A stretch of DNA of 64,000 nucleotides from positions 27,565,449 through 27,629,448 of the forward strand of contig NC_064773.1 in the NCBI RefSeq assembly GCF_011397635.1. Reading direction: 5' to 3'. Numbering within the stretch: position 1 is the stretch's first letter; the number at the start of each line of letters is the position of its first letter. Origin of the DNA: Epinephelus fuscoguttatus. Taxonomy: Eukaryota > Chordata > Actinopteri > Perciformes > Serranidae. Under the pieces are notes generated by a model that made no database searches, was not told the DNA's origin, and worked only from the letters and a program-made list of their open reading frames with translations. The position numbers were made by a program, and so were the translations under genes. Below, piece after piece: positions 34,586 through 48,565 of this stretch.

Positions 34586-37298
34586 GCTCAGAAACTTCAA
34601 ACATGGAGTTGAGGTATGGCCATGGGTGATCTGTTCAGTGGTGACCCTTCAACACTGATTTGTTTTTGTTTTTGTTTTTTTTCATGTTCTTTCCCTCCAC
34701 ATCCACTTCTCTCAGTAGTGTAGTGGTAGTTTAGTGGGCACCAGAGAGCTTTTGTTGTTTTGACATGATAACAATACAGCGTGTTTCGCTGTTTACGTGA
34801 CGTCAGATAACTCGCTAATCTCCCCAAGAGAGCAGGTAAAGTGTACGAGCTGGACAGGGGGGCTGGGGGGTAACAGGAGCCCAGAAAAATAAAGGCCTCT
34901 TGCTATGCATTGCTATGTTGGTATGTGGATATGGCCTTATGTAATATATCTAAATAACTGTAGCAATAGTGTTAGTAAGATGTAGTAAAGGTAAGTAGTA
35001 AAACAATTTGATTTTTTTAAAAATCCGATTATAATTTCAAAACACAGTTTCTGGCTATGATCAATAGCATACTTTAGGAGATTTTAAAGACAACTCGCCT
35101 TTCAAACCTGCCAGCAGGGTCAAAGTTATTGAATAAATACCAAATACAACCATTTGAAGTTGTGTCACTCTCACTCCTCAGCCAAAAAAACACAAAAGTG
35201 CTTAAAAATTATTTGACATGCCTCCCTTTGATTTGCACCAGCCCCTTTCCCCTCATAAATAATGAACTGTCCCTTTTCATATCTCCGCTGTTAGCGTAGC
35301 CTACTCTGAGAATCTGCATAGCTCCATGTGAAACAGTATGTGGCAGCCCAAACAAAGATCCTTAACAATGACTGAGGCACACGCCAACAATGCTCATGAC
35401 TCATGCAACCATTCTTTCAAGTGTTCATCTCTGTACCTCATCTGTCATCACCTTAAATACTTTAGTCACACAATGTGCAGGACTCTTTTGTCATCTTATT
35501 AATATCAGATTTGGACCGGTTCCACCATCTTCTTTTCTCTCTCAGGCACCACAGAGAAGTGACGCACCATTGTACTGAGCCATCATGCTGTCAGATAAAT
35601 ATTAATGGCTTCTATCTGCGTGTCAGACTGTACTTAAAATCACACTGGTGATTACCTGCACATTCTGATGCTGAAAAAGGAGGACAAACACTGAGTACAA
35701 GACACACTGTCAAAAAAATCTAAACAAAACAAAATATTCTGGGGATCAATCAGATGGTATGATCCTATGGACTGATGGATTCAGTCAAACTACTAGTTTC
35801 ATTATCTCTTCTTATATCTTAGAATGACCTGGCTGGCTTGGAAGTTGTTGTACATCTAGCATAAATAGAAACTAGTTACTTGATACACCAATATTGCTTT
35901 ATTCATAACACTACACAATAGCTCGATTTCTTTGGCTCCTCTTGTGGTGTGCCAGGCTCCTGGATGGAAGTCTCCTGCTGCAGGAACTGGTGCCAGTCTG
36001 GCTTGTGAAATGGTTGCTCTGTCTGAAAGTGGAACAGCACAGATAAAGTTTAAAACCTTTGCAATAGACCACATCACCATGATGTCATGTTAAAAACAAA
36101 TACTTCTGGGTAGACAAGTGTCAAGTCATTTCAATGGTATGTGAAATCTAAAGAATAAATAAAAAATACAAGGCGCCCCCTGAGATTTAGGAATTAATCG
36201 TAAACCCCTCAGTTGACTGAGATTACTTAAAGTTGAGGGTTTTTTTGCCGGTCAGTATGCAATGTAATTTTGGGGATATTGTGGCCCCCAGATTTTGCTG
36301 CAGAGTGAGCGCTCTTCACTTTCACACTGCTGTCCCGTACAGGCAGCTGCGTACATGGAGGCAGCTGCGACTGGAGCAGAAGAGGCTCTGCCCTGTAAGG
36401 CTCTGAAATAATGTAATCTTCTGCTTTCTGCTGAGAAGTGATGAGTTTACAGCTCACAATATGATAGTCTCTGGCTTTCTTTAGTTACACTTTCTTAACC
36501 CATAAAGGCTGAAAATACAGCAGTACAACGGACAAAAGGCAATATGAGCAAAAGATAACGTAGGCAATAGAAGAGGGCAGATCGAAATTAAGTTAAAGTT
36601 AAGTTAAATTTTTAGAAGAACTGAAAATGGATGAAGACAGCTAAGCTAAATAGGAAGGAAGGACCATAAACACCAAATGCTGCCTTCCTGTGGTACTTTG
36701 TCCTCACCAAAGGAACAGCTAAAAGGCCAGTGTGCGAGGACCTGATTGAACTTGTCCGTTGATGATGTTGTTGATTTGAACACCAAAAAAAGAATTTCAT
36801 ATCAGGCAGCCAATTAAGGGACTTTAACCCAGCATACGCTGTATGATTTTGGCCTGTCCCAGATGAAAGATGACCAATGTAAAAGAAATGTGGTGATATC
36901 TTTAGTCGTGGCTCTAAAGCAGCGGTCCTACATTTCACACTGAGAGAAATTCAAGGATGGCTGTTGTCACAGTTTTGTGATCAAATACAGCCTGGGATAA
37001 AATGCTGCAGTGTTTTGGGATGACCATCTCACTGTGTGACTGCTGTTACAACCTATGTCCTCTAACAAACCAATAGAAATGCAACATAAACAGACAGATA
37101 GCAGCTTGACTTGGAGGCAAAACGTGCTAAAAGAAATGCGTGGGATTCCAGCAAAGAGGAAAACCTTGTCGAGTTGTGGCAGCAGAAGCCTTGCCTGTAT
37201 GATGTGTCTTCCAGCTCTTACCATGATCATGTAAAGAAGAACATGGAAGGAAATAACAGCAGAGTTGCAGCTGCCAGGTGAGCAACCTAGCAGCTAGC

Positions 37299-37312
37299 AC
37301 ACACACACACAC
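37299..37312. repeat. (AC)7 microsatellite
   Basis: Seven AC units. Confidence 0.85.
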
Positions 37313-37607
37313 TGCAGTATGGTGGTATAAAACTTAAGGTTATTTAATAATGTGACCCTCTATGTTTTGCTTCATAGTCATAGTTTGCTTCATGTAGGGC
37401 AGTGTAGCTTTAATTAAACTTATAAGACTGATAAAAGCTCACGGTCTATGGGAGGCTTTTAGGATGGGTGAGATGTGTGCTCTCTTTCTGGTCTTGGTAA
37501 GTACATGCTGCTGCATTCTGAATGCACACTTCACCCTTCAGTTTATCAGAAACATTCAAATTTATAGTAAAATAAAAAGGAGATGCACAGTTTTAACTGG
37601 ACAGGAG

Positions 37608-37765
37608 GGGTATGAAATATTGTGATATATAAAGGTAGTAACCAGCTGTCAGACAATTGTTATGGAGTACAAACTTTACAAAATAGAAGTATAACATTGC
37701 ATAATTGGAAATACTCAAATAAATTTCAAGTGCCTCAAATTTGTAAAATACTTGAGTAAAACACA
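37608..37765. repeat. AAGTA/TACTTGAGT-type MITE fragment
   Basis: AAATACTCAAATAAATTTCA and TAAAATACTTGAGTAAAAC, related to the repeat at 8150-8250. Confidence 0.4.
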
Positions 37766-39080
37766 TTGAATGTGAGGACATGTCTGCCTAATGTGTGCAC
37801 ATACTGAAATGAGCAGTGAGTGAGTAGAAGTACCTCATGTGTCCACATGAGAGCGCTGTTTTTCTACATAAATGATAGCAGTGGGGAGTTTAGTGTAGCT
37901 ACTGACCACTTACTTGTCCCATAGGTCGGTGTCTGTAGAGGTTTAACGTCCAAGGACCCTGAGTAAATTATTCCACACTATTTGAACATTTGTATGTTGG
38001 CATGCTTTGGAGCTTTTCACTCCAATTAGAGGATGTTAGATGTAGAAATAAATCTGCACCCAGTGAGACTGAAAAGAATTTCAAATCATTTCCTACTGCA
38101 TGAAGCCAAATCCATTTCCCCCTGTATTCCCTTTGGATTCTTTAGCTGCTGAATAAAAATAGTTGTTTTAAATGAGACAAATGGCTCAAGATAAAACATG
38201 TTTGGTTTTTCTTTCTAATTGGTGCCGGACCAGAGGATCAGAGCTGTACATGATTCCCCGGGGACACATGTACACATCAAAAAGTCTAGAGAGTAAAAGC
38301 CGGCACTGTTTGCTGCCATCACAAAGACCTAAATCTGTCAAATGTATTAACATTTACAGCAGCAGCAGCACAGAGATAATTTTATACAAAGAAATGAGCA
38401 GCACTAATGGCTAGTCATTTTCATCTTACTTATCATATTCTCCCAAATGCTTTTCTTACTGTACACTTCATTAGTCTAATTAATCAGAGCATTTTCTTTT
38501 TTTGTCATTTTCACTGCAGTATTCTGGTAATGTGAACATTTTATAGCACCCCAGCAAATCACTCTAGGCTAGAATGTACGCTGAGTGGCGAAAATGGCAA
38601 ACATACGCAGGAGTCTTGTTCTATTATTCAAGACTCTGCTGTTTCTGCAGTGAATATTCCAGAGAGCATCTTTCACTCAAACACTGTGGGTGGTGCTTTC
38701 AGGTGTTTCTCCTTAAGGCTCATTCATACATCCTTTAAGTGCAAAAATAGAAACATCCAGCTCAAACATTGGAAATGTCACTGCCCTCATACTATCATGC
38801 ATTCATGATGGCATAGATATAGCCAATAGATGGCAGAAGAGAGTCAAAGGTTTCGCGCAACAACAAATGATGTGACAGTGGAGGAGGTCGTGATAATATA
38901 CCTTTAAATGCAGGCAGCATTGTAGACAGTAGTGGTCTGTGCAGCCATTTTACACAACTCGTCATATGGACAGAGAATTTCACTTTATTACCGATTTGTT
39001 CCGTTCCACCATTATTGTAAAACTTCCAATAGCCCGGGCTATTATTTGCTGAAATCACTGAAATCAACAGGTTAGGGTTT

Positions 39081-39896
39081 AGGCCCTGACACACCAAGCC
39101 GACTGTTGGCCGTCGGTCAAAGTCGGGCCTGCATTATTGGCACTTCAGCGTCGGAGGCTTTTCGGCCGATTGAGCATGTTGAATCGGCGGTGGAGCTTGT
39201 CGGTGAGAGAGATCACTCTGATTGGCTGTTCAGATTTTATTTCCTCGCCCCTGTAGCGAGTGAATCTGCCTGTAGTGAAACCGGGGCTAACCGGTGCTTC
39301 CTCCTCAGGCCCCACTTCACTCAGCTGCCCGACAGACCCGCTGCTTCTTCCCACTTTCCTGAATAACAAACCGGAGCTAGCTGGGAGCGGCTAGCGGAGC
39401 ATTAGCCGCAGCATGACCGGGGGGAAGCACAGCCAGTTAGCCTCCACTAGCCTCCCAGCTAGCCCCGGCTCTCTGTTCGGATCCAACCGGAGCACCTAGC
39501 CCCGGTTTGTTATTCAGGTTAAAGTGGGAAGAAGCAGCGGGTTTGTCAGGCAGCTGAGTGAAGCTGAGGGAGGTGGAGCCTGCGGAGGAAACATAGGGAC
39601 TGTCTGAATGTAATAGTCTGTGGAGGTGCTGCGGTGCTCGGCTGCACAGATAGGAAACCCCTCGGCTGTCAGGATGTACCACTCTCTCACTCCGCTACTT
39701 ACTCATGCATCTCTTGGACTTCCGTTTTCCCTTTTTACATTATTTTCTCTCACGCATGCTACTTGATAGTCGGATGTAGTCTTTGTAGTGTGTTCAAATG
39801 CAGCTGACACAGGGTGACATGATGCGACGTAGACGATGCAACAGTTGGCTTTCGTCGTTGCTAGTTCTTTGATGTCAGTTTGGTGTGTCCGCACCT
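39081..39896. mobile_element. PIF/Harbinger-like MITE (family HB, copy 2)
   Basis: Same orientation and structure as copy 1, with the internal fold-back intact and about 55 bp missing near the left end. Right flank is TTA (39897-39899); left flank reads TTT, so one base has changed or the border is off by one. Confidence 0.8.
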
Positions 39897-40226
39897 TTAG
39901 GCTCACACCAAACTATTGTTCAGCAAAGATCAGGAAATACAATCAAGTTGTTTATTTAAACCAGTATGAATATTACTTGTATAAAAATCAGGCTTCAGAT
40001 AATAAATCAATTATGAATCATTCATTTGATCTAGCTCCAACAGACATCAGAGAGAGTTATGGTACCCGAGGATTACGGCACCCGGCATACCAACACAACA
40101 TCATATTATCCTGTTAAAACAATACTCACAGCTTGGATTAAGTTTTATGAAAAGCCCTTTTGATTCTTTTTGTCTGAGGACACTTACTGACTAAAGGAAT
40201 ATTAATTACTTACTGGTTAATCGAGA

Positions 40227-40576
40227 GGGGGCAGCACGGTGGTGTGGTGGTTAGCACTCTCGCCTCACAGCAAGAGGGTTGCCGGTTCGATCCCGGGCGT
40301 GGGAGCCCCTCTGTGTGGAGTTTGCATGTTCTCCCCGTGTCAGCGTGGGTTCTCTCCGGGCACTCCGGATTGGGGACTAGGTTAATTGATAACTCTAAAT
40401 TGTCCATAGGTGTGAATGTGAGCGTGAATGGTTGTTTGTCTCTATGTGTCAGCCCTGCGATAGTCTGGCGACCTGTCCAGGGTGTACCCTGCCTCTCGCC
40501 CAATGTCAGCTGGGATAGGCTCCAGCCCCCCCGCGACCCTCAAGAGGATGAAGCGGTTAGAAAATGAATGAATGAA
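40227..40576 (+). mobile_element. Abundant fish tRNA-related SINE-like retroelement with 13-bp target duplication
   Basis: A box GTGTGGTGGTTAGCACT, B box GCCGGTTCGATCCC, then GTGTGGAGTTTGCATGTTCT, GACCTGTCCAGGGTGTACCC and GGGATAGGCTCCAGCCC, ending in (GAAT)n. Flanked by TGGTTAATCGAGA (40214-40226) and TGGTTAATCAAGA (40577-40589). About 28 bp of the usual family sequence is missing after CACTCCGG. Confidence 0.85.
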
Positions 40577-41956
40577 TGGTTAATCAAGAAATGGACACAT
40601 AATTTGAGGTAGCCAACAACCTGATTTTATACATATTTTATATATATGTATATTTTAACTTCTCAAGGGAGTTCCTGGTTAAATAAAAAATTAAAAAGAC
40701 TTGATTTTGAGTTTTGTGTTGATACATACTGTTGTTGAACAATGTTCGAGTAACATGTTGTACTAAACAGCACAGTGTGTAAAACAACTACCAACATAGT
40801 GCACTGGCAACATACATTTCTAATGTATACAGTATGTCGTAGTGGTCTCTGATTGACACATGACGTGATTAGAACTGAAAGTGTTAATGAATGTCAATTA
40901 TGTCAGTTTCTTAAAGCAGCTAGCAACTAACACTCATTCTTCCACGTGAGAGTTCCTATTATTCCACACATCATCATTACCTGTCTTCTATTGTTAACAT
41001 TTTCTGTATATGAAATAACAGTGCTCTCACATGAAAGTAGTTCATAATCAAGTATTGATATTCACGTGACATGTGTCTGTCTTTGCTGTCAACACAGGCT
41101 CAACAGTAAATAACACTGTGGGCTGGTGTTGGGTTGAATTTTTAACACACTGGTTTTAGGTTACGCTCAGATGAAGCATCCCCTTGAACCCAGAAAGGGT
41201 CAAGGCTCACATGAGAACCATATTTCTAGTGGTTGCCGTGCTACTGTGGTGTTTGTGGCCAATGAATATCATGGCATTGATGAGTACAACATGGTGTTAT
41301 TAATGTTCAAAATAAATAACTGAACCATATTACTATGACTAATTAAAAATCCTCAGTGCTGCAGTGAAATTGTTATTCTGTATTCTTCACAGTGAAAATG
41401 TAGGTTTGGACACTCAAATACTACAAAGGGTCCTGCAAGGTGCTGCATGCATTATTTATACCCACACATTGTCTTACACACACACAAAGAGGAGGTGGTA
41501 GGCAGCTTTTGAACAGGAGGGGGAAATGTGTGGAGGTCGTGACATCAACATTTCTAGTGCAAAACAAAAGTGTTTGGTGTAACTCAGACGTAACATATAG
41601 GCACTGCAGCTGTCAGCGCTGAAGTGAACAAAGAGTGGAAACATGCAGGTGTTACATCAGCGATGGTGGTGTATGCTATGAGTTATATTGTTGATGATGA
41701 AAATTCACAAAAGATGATGCTGCAATTCCTCATTTTTTGTACATGTGGCCTATTTACTTTAAATCTAGACAGCTAATTTGTTCATTTATTAGTTGTGTCT
41801 AATCATCACTGCTGCTTTTATCAGTACCTAGACAGTAAAATGAGGCAAGAGCCTAACTTTACTGAAAATGTAAATCTTTTAAAACAGGTCACAAATAAAC
41901 TTTACCTCTTGAAAAAGATGTTGGTAATTGACTGAAACAACTGGGCACTCTATTTT

Positions 41957-42157
41957 CTTTTTTTCTTTTTTCTTTTTAAAGATTATTTTTTGCGCCTTTT
42001 TTGCCTTTAATGTACAGGACAGTGTGAAATGGGGAGACAGAGAGAGTGGGGGGACGACATGCAGCAAAAGGTTGCAAGCTGGAGTTGAGCTTGCGACCAC
42101 TGCAGCAAGGCATCGCCTCTATACATGGGGCACCGGCACTATCCACTAAGCTACCCA
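41957..42157 (-). mobile_element. tRNA-derived SINE (family S1, copy 2) with 12-bp target duplication
   Basis: Minus strand: GGGTAGCTTAGTGGATAGTG (A box region), CAAGCTCAACTCC (B box), CTTTTGCTGCATGTCGTCCC, then an A-rich tail (plus-strand T-run 41955-41985). Flanks GCACTCTATTTT (41945-41956) and GCACGCTATTTT (42158-42169) differ by one base. Confidence 0.85.
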
Positions 42158-42254
42158 GCACGCTATTTTTTAACCAATGTTACCCTAAGAGACGGAATTA
42201 CTGCATTTGTTGGGAACTATTTTCAGCTGGGGATGAAGACACATTTGGTGTACT

Positions 42255-42912
42255 TGTTAGGATTGCACCTGGTTTTTTCCTTTCCCTCTTCCCTTCCCCC
42301 CTTCTTTCTGTGTGAGTGTGAGCAGGTGAGGCAGGCTGCAGCAATCATCTCCACACCTGCAATCATTCAGCAATCAACCTGGAGTATTTGAGACCGGCTC
42401 TTCTCTGCAGTCAATGCCAGTTCGTTGTCAACCTTTGTGTGGTAAAGCTCTTGGCACCTGTCTTGCACCAGGTTTTGTGCATGTTTGTTTGTGGTCGTTT
42501 ACCTTGCTCCTAACTCTGATCTCCTCGGTTTCCAATTTACATCTCTGGAACTTCAGCTGCTGACCTGCCTCGCCTGCTACTGCCTTTGCCTGCTGCAGTC
42601 CAGCCTCAAGCTGCATCCTCCTCAGCCTGCTCTGCTCCCCTGCCTGCTCCCCCCACCCTGCTTCAGTCCAGCTTTGTCCTCTCCCTGGTCCTCGTTATCT
42701 GTGGTACCTGCCAGTGAGTACAACCTGTCCATGTGGTCCAGCAGCAGTGTTGTTGCCTTGTATGCAGAAGACCTAGGTTCGTAACCTACTCTGGACTAGA
42801 GTGTCCAGAGTGGTGGAGTATTATTCTGTTGGTGGAGCAAATAAACCTTTTTTGAACTGAGCTCTGCAGTTGTCTGCATTTTTGAGTCCACCTGTCGTTC
42901 TTTAATTTAACA
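42255..42912 (+). mobile_element. Solo LTR of a Gypsy-like retrotransposon
   Basis: Starts TGTTAGG and ends TTTAACA. Flanks GTACT (42250-42254) and GCACT (42913-42917) fit a 5-bp target duplication with one change. Inside are a TATTTGAG TATA-like site (42385), TCTTCTCTGCAGTC, and AATAAA at 42838 near a TTGAACTGAGCTCTG R/U5-like end. No internal retroviral-type genes adjoin it. Open frames here (e.g. 42485-42784) are incidental. Confidence 0.7.
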
Positions 42913-43339
42913 GCACTAGGATACAGCCACACATGAGCGAATGCTGGCGAGTGACCAGGTGAATGCCGTGGTGATATTTGTGCTGAATTTGGGCAGTGCC
43001 TGATGTGACAGTTGTATCTGTTAGCTAGCTAACAAATGAATGCTAGCTTGCTAATAAACACTGAAATATGATGTTTTTGGTTCTTTTTCCATTTTCTTAG
43101 GTTTCATGTCCGTCTCCCAAGTCACTGGCAGCATCTCTGTGGGGCAGTTTGTATTTTTCAAGGCCAATATTCAACAATATCAGCCCATTAGACACAAACC
43201 ACCATTATCTCCACCATACAGATACATCTTTGCTATTGGTTGAGTCTGCAACTTTGCAAGTCAAAGTTCACCAAAGTTGAACTCCATGCAATGTGAAGAT
43301 ACAAAATTTATTTGCCCCTGGATGCAAGTGTCGTATTCA

Positions 43340-44700
43340 CCCTAGTCTGAGTGGGCGGAAATTCGCTGCATAGATCAGCCTCTCTCATTGGTTGGAACAA
43401 GCCACCTGCTGAAGTCCCGCCCTACCACCTCCGGTTGTGTAGCAGTTTTCAACACATCCTGTACTAACTTTTGCGGTGTTTGATCTTGCGGGGATGTAGC
43501 CATTTTTCTGCCATAATTCACGTTCTGTAGGTGATATTTTTGTGGGCGTGTTACACCAAAACCTGTTTTCCCCCCGGCAATATTTTTGCAAGCGCACCAT
43601 TACTGTGGCACCGCCAAGAATGATTGTGATTGGTTAAAAGAGAGGAGAAAAAAAAAAGCCGGGGCTGCTTTTTTTTTTTTTTCTCCTCTCTTAAAGTGAG
43701 AGTCGGCGCAGCCAGACCTTTATTTTCTTGAGAAAGGTCTGGTGAGTGAGGCTATATTCACCCTGATCACATTGAATGGCTGCCAATTGGAGGAAAATAA
43801 CACCTTGTTTCCACCTATGCAATCTGGAAATCCATCGGAAATTATTTTTTTTTCTTCCTTTACCTCTGGAGGCACAGAGACGATCGCTCACGCCCTTAAC
43901 TTCCGGCAGTGCCCCCAGGGAATCGCCGTGTTGTTTACAAATACTTCGGGTAGAAAACCAGCAGAGTTTAGCTATGTATCACATTTTTCACGTCACTACA
44001 TCACCGTGTAGACTAATCTGATGTTTAGTCTATAAACACAATGATTGAACAAATGTTACTATTTCTGTGTGTTTTGTAATTAACATGGTTATTGTAGATT
44101 AGCCGGGCTAACCGTTAGCTGTTAGCGTCAGCCATTAGCGGTGTCTGTAATAACCATAGACTGCATAAAAATAAGGTAATAACTCCAACGGTCCGTGAAT
44201 AAATTTTTTTTCCAGCGGATATCTTAGTTACAACATGATTGAGCTAGCAAAGCAGTTTTGTGTTGCTATGTGTGATATTTATTCAGTTATGGGAAATCAC
44301 GATGTCTAGAAAGCAGCAGTGGCTGCAGCTGACAGGGACAGTTAACAAAGCTAACATCAGGATGTCATCTGTTAAAAGCCTCCCGTTGTCGGATACGACA
44401 TGAAACTAAGTATGTAACTAAGACATCTGCTGGAAAAAAATATATATTTTTTTTTCACGTTGATGAGACAGTGTTTTGGGTGGAGCGGTCGGTATGGACG
44501 CAGAGCTTGCTGTTTCTGTAGGTACACATTCCTGGGGACACCTGCACGTCTCGGCCATGCCCCCTCCATTGTGATTGGCTAAAGCGCAGCAGCATCGTTC
44601 AAACTCAAAGCCCCGCCCTCCCCCCCTCTGTAGTCGTCTTTCACACAGGGCTGCCGACAGATTCTACAATGTAAATTGCAGAATCTGTCTTGAGAGATTA
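43340..44700. other. CpG-richer region with strong hairpins, possibly a decayed MITE cluster
   Basis: Contains a near-perfect fold-back (43636-43695: AAGAGAGGAGAAAA... and its complement), CAGACCTTT/AAAGGTCTG (43713-43741) and ACAGATTCT/AGAATCTGT (44659-44691). CCAAT-like GATTGGTT and GATTGGCT words occur near its ends. No gene is recognised and the borders are unclear. Confidence 0.35.
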
Positions 44701-47700
44701 CCACCTATGTGACTGGTGTCCATAGATCCGTAAATATACGGAAGATGCCTCTAGTGTCCAACGCAAGGAAGTGCATTTCTTTACAGATGGATAGAAACTA
44801 CCTGTAGCCATGGGGGAGAGGCTACGTACTATGTACAAAGGAAAAGGATTTGGGCCTTACCTGACTTGCCAGACTTATCTTTTAAAGGGACTCCATTTTA
44901 CATGTGGCCACGTGTCTTTGAAACAGTTATACAATGTGTTCTTTAGCTCTGAAGTAGCTTGATAAGGAAAATTACTCAAACTGTGGCCTAGGCTACCACA
45001 AGTGAAATGTATAACACAAAGCCTACATTACTAACTTAAAGTGCAATTTGAAAGACATAGGTTATTACCAGGAGGGGAGTCTGTAATGAAAAGCGCTCCT
45101 CTACTGTATAATGGGAAGTGTACGATTACAGTTCTTCCATTGAACCCACTCTCGCAGCTCTTCAGGCCTGTCACAGCTTCCAGTGCTTGACATGTCGTCA
45201 TTAACAGCAACCGCTGTATGGAGAAGTGTAAGATGAAGCACTGTGAGGACTGGGTCGCTTCTTAAAAGTAGTCTGTGCTATTTTTTTTTGCTCCCAAGTG
45301 CTTATTTTCATCTTCCAGTTATGATCTGGGTCAACACTGCACAATTGGACTAAAAGCTTGTTTTTAGAATTTAGAGATAAGACAAAATAGAAATGTTTCA
45401 TGTACACGTCCAAACTTTGCAGTTTTTGTAGATAGTAATTATGTCGCTCTAAGGTTTAGCAACACCTGTGCAGTTTGTATAATTTCACATAGGTCTGCTT
45501 TCAAAGGGAAATATTGTCAAACGACTCAAAAAAATCTGCTCAAGGGTTTGCCAGTGTTTGCACTCAAGTGAAGAATGGATGGATTTCCCTCTCTACCAGT
45601 GAGCTTATTCATTTTCACCTGGTGTTTAAAACTGCAGTACAGTTTTGGAAACCCAGTGCTTTAAAGTTCAAGTGCTGCAAATGGAGACAGTCAGTGCTGG
45701 GAGATGTACACTTGATGGCTGTGATTTGTCACAGTAAACATTACTGACATCATTTGATTTTTGTTTAAAACAGCAACCGCTCCAAATGCAATACTCACAT
45801 ATTCTCAAACGATGTGTGTGTAGATAAGTATGAGAAACAAAATTTCAGCACAAATTGTACCAGTCATTCTGTTTCGCCTGCTTCGCCTGACCTCTGCGGT
45901 GAACACTATATTATCTGCACCGGAAACCTCGAGCCGTGAATGTCTTGTTATGAGAACATCACAGAGAAAAAAGTGCTTGCTGCTTATGTCAGCCTTAATG
46001 GTATGTAAAGGTCAAGTGTGGCTTTAATTCACATCCTATTTGGTCGAAAATGATGTGTGATTTACACAGGTGTGTGAGGTACAGGCATATACTAATGAAA
46101 TTCTTGCTTGTGTAGCAGAGTGGATTTTTCCTGCCTATTAGATTGTTACCAGGCTGCATCCAGTGACTCACCGGCGCTCCAATCACTGGGCAGAGCCGCT
46201 GGGTTTATCTTCATTCATGTGGTGTCGGAATAATTGGAAGGATAACAGTAGTTCTCAACTGGGATAATTTACAAGAACGCCCCATTTTCAGAACAGCATA
46301 TTCGGAACTCGGCGAAAATTTTGGTGTACAAGTTACCATCATACATGCAGAAACAGGACGGCCGAAAGTAAATGCTCAGTTGATGGTGATAAACTTTTTA
46401 TTTATTCACATATTGCATGTCAATTTTTTGATCATGTGTAATTTGTAATGTGGTTTTGAGTTGCTACCTTCAGTAGCTGTTCATCTAGAGTTACCTAGAT
46501 TAGTTAGAAAAGTATCTAGGGATGTACTGGTGCAACAACAAGTGAGGAACAAAATCATTTTTTCAGACCGTTATCAACATCTTGTTTAAATGCTCCCAGC
46601 AAGGAAATACAACACATCTTCTTTGTAGCGTCCATGTTGTTTCCACATTACAACTTAAAGCTCATGACCAAGTTGGAAGAATGACGGATATGGGACCATG
46701 TGAATGCAGCACATCTTGTCGAATGGCTGCCACTTATGAAGTACATTTCCTGCCTAGCTTCCGTCTTGGTAGTGTTGTTCGCAGTCTGGCTGGGTCAGAC
46801 GCTGTTAGGTTTCCCAGTGATTGCAAGCAGAGCGGGTTCAAGCCTTTACTTAACGCAACTTCCCTATGTGTGGAGAGAGCGAGCCACGGCCTGGTGCCTC
46901 TCATCCGCCTTTTGTCCGGGAAGCTGCACTCTCTGGCACTTCTATGCCAGGCTGTGCATCACTGTGGCGGCCTGTTCCATATTCCTGGCCTTTACTGCCT
47001 GGCATAACTGCTGTATATCTCCAATCGTCTCCACATCTCTATGTACTTTGTATCTTCACGTCTCTACTGCTCCATGTGTTCTGCCTCTATGTTGTTTGTC
47101 TCTGTTTCCACACTTAACACTCCTTTTTTTCATTTTTTTTTTTTTAACTCTTGTTGGATTGACTTTTCTTGTTCTTGTTTATTTGTTTTTCTGTAATGCA
47201 GCTGGTTCGGCTTCGCAGCTTTGTCTGCACTTGCTTCAGCAGAGAGTGGTAAAGCTGCCCATTGGGACACTGGGAATGTTACTGGTTTCCCCGTATGAAT
47301 ACAAGCTGTGTGTGTTTTATCTTTGTCTTTCTTTTTGTACAAGTTGGTTAAAGTGGCTGTATAAAGTTTATTTTTTAGTTTGTTGGTTTGTGTATTTGCA
47401 AGAGTTATGTTTCATGTGTTACTGTTGTCAAGATTATTCATATGTTTGTACTGTTGATTTCTCCTGATTCTGTTTAAGTGATTTCAAATATGTGTGACCT
47501 TTTGAGTCTAAAGTGGTTAAGTGCTCTAAGAATTTCCTGAGGGTGAAATTCTCTTGGGTAACATTGTCTACTCATCTAAAAAAGAAAATGCTATCAATAA
47601 TATTCCTAGCTTAAATTACAAAGTATTTGTGTCTTGAAACATATATGACAAAGACATAAGCCTACAATATTTTTTAAAATGTTCTACCTTAAAGAGACAA

Positions 47701-48108
47701 TTTAGAAATATGTTTATTTGCTTTCGGCTGAGAGTTAGATGAGAAGATTGGGATTGCTGTCATATCGGTATGTTAAAAATGAAGATACAGCCAGAAGTCA
47801 ATTAGCTTGTATTAGCATGAAGACTCAAGAAGTCCTCAAGAACAGCACCAGGCTTTGAAGCCAATTTTTTGTGGTGACCAAACAATTCAGGGTTCGTTGC
47901 ATGAAGCCATTGGGCGCACAAGACTTTTCCCCATAGACTTACATTGTGAAAGACTCTTCTGTAAATCAGGATACACTTTTCTGAACGTTGACTGGTTTCA
48001 CTATCAGGGTATAATACACTCAGTTCGATAACATCTAAAAAGTCTACAACAGCTGCACTATTAAATCGCTTTATCGCCATTCAAATCAGTGGAGTGCTAA
48101 ACTGGAAG
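44701..48108. other. No gene called
   Basis: Contains a 255-codon open frame (46700-47467, +) judged spurious, and dispersed-repeat words at 47700-48110. Confidence 0.4.
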
Positions 48109-48111
48109 TTA

Positions 48112-48565
48112 AGGTGCTGACACAACAAACCAACCTAAAAAGAACTAGCGGCGACGAATGCCAACTGTTGCGTCGTCTACGTCACCTCACGTTGCCCTGT
48201 GTCAGTTGCATTTGAACACACTACACAGACTACATCCGACAGCCAAGTAGCACGTACGTTTTGCGCCTGTGTGAGAAAGAGCTGAGTGAAGTGGAGCCTG
48301 AGGAGGAAGCACCGGTTAGCCCTGGTTTCACAACAGGCAGATTCACTCACTACAGGGGCGAGGAAATAAAACCTGAACAGCCAGTCAGAGTGATCTCTCT
48401 CACCGACAAGCTCTGCTGCTGATTCAACATGCTCAATCGGCTGAAAAGCCGCAGACGCCGAAGTGCCGATGGTGTGGGACACACAGCAAAAACTAGGGTG
48501 ACAGATGCTCACTGACGGCCCGATTTTGGTCGACGGCCGACCGTCAGCTTGGTGTGTCAGGGCCT
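48112..48565. mobile_element. PIF/Harbinger-like MITE (family HB, copy 3), inverted and lacking the fold-back core
   Basis: Inverted relative to copies 1 and 2. TTA at both borders (48109-48111, 48566-48568). It jumps from the CACTTCACTCAGCT segment straight to the CTCACACAGGCGCA segment, so about 360 bp present in copies 1 and 2 is absent. Confidence 0.8.

Larger units (their letters stand above)
34586..39080. other. No gene seen
   Basis: AT-rich intergenic DNA with a few simple repeats. Confidence 0.45.

Noticed and set aside
42485..42784. 99-codon Leu/Pro-rich frame
   Set aside because: Lies inside the solo LTR, with CT-rich composition.
46700..47467. 255-codon open frame on the plus strand, very hydrophobic
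   Set aside because: Hydrophobicity comes from T-rich DNA including a poly-T run (47126-47145). There is no recognisable domain, and other frames in the same place are also open. Its length is notable but the evidence favours chance.
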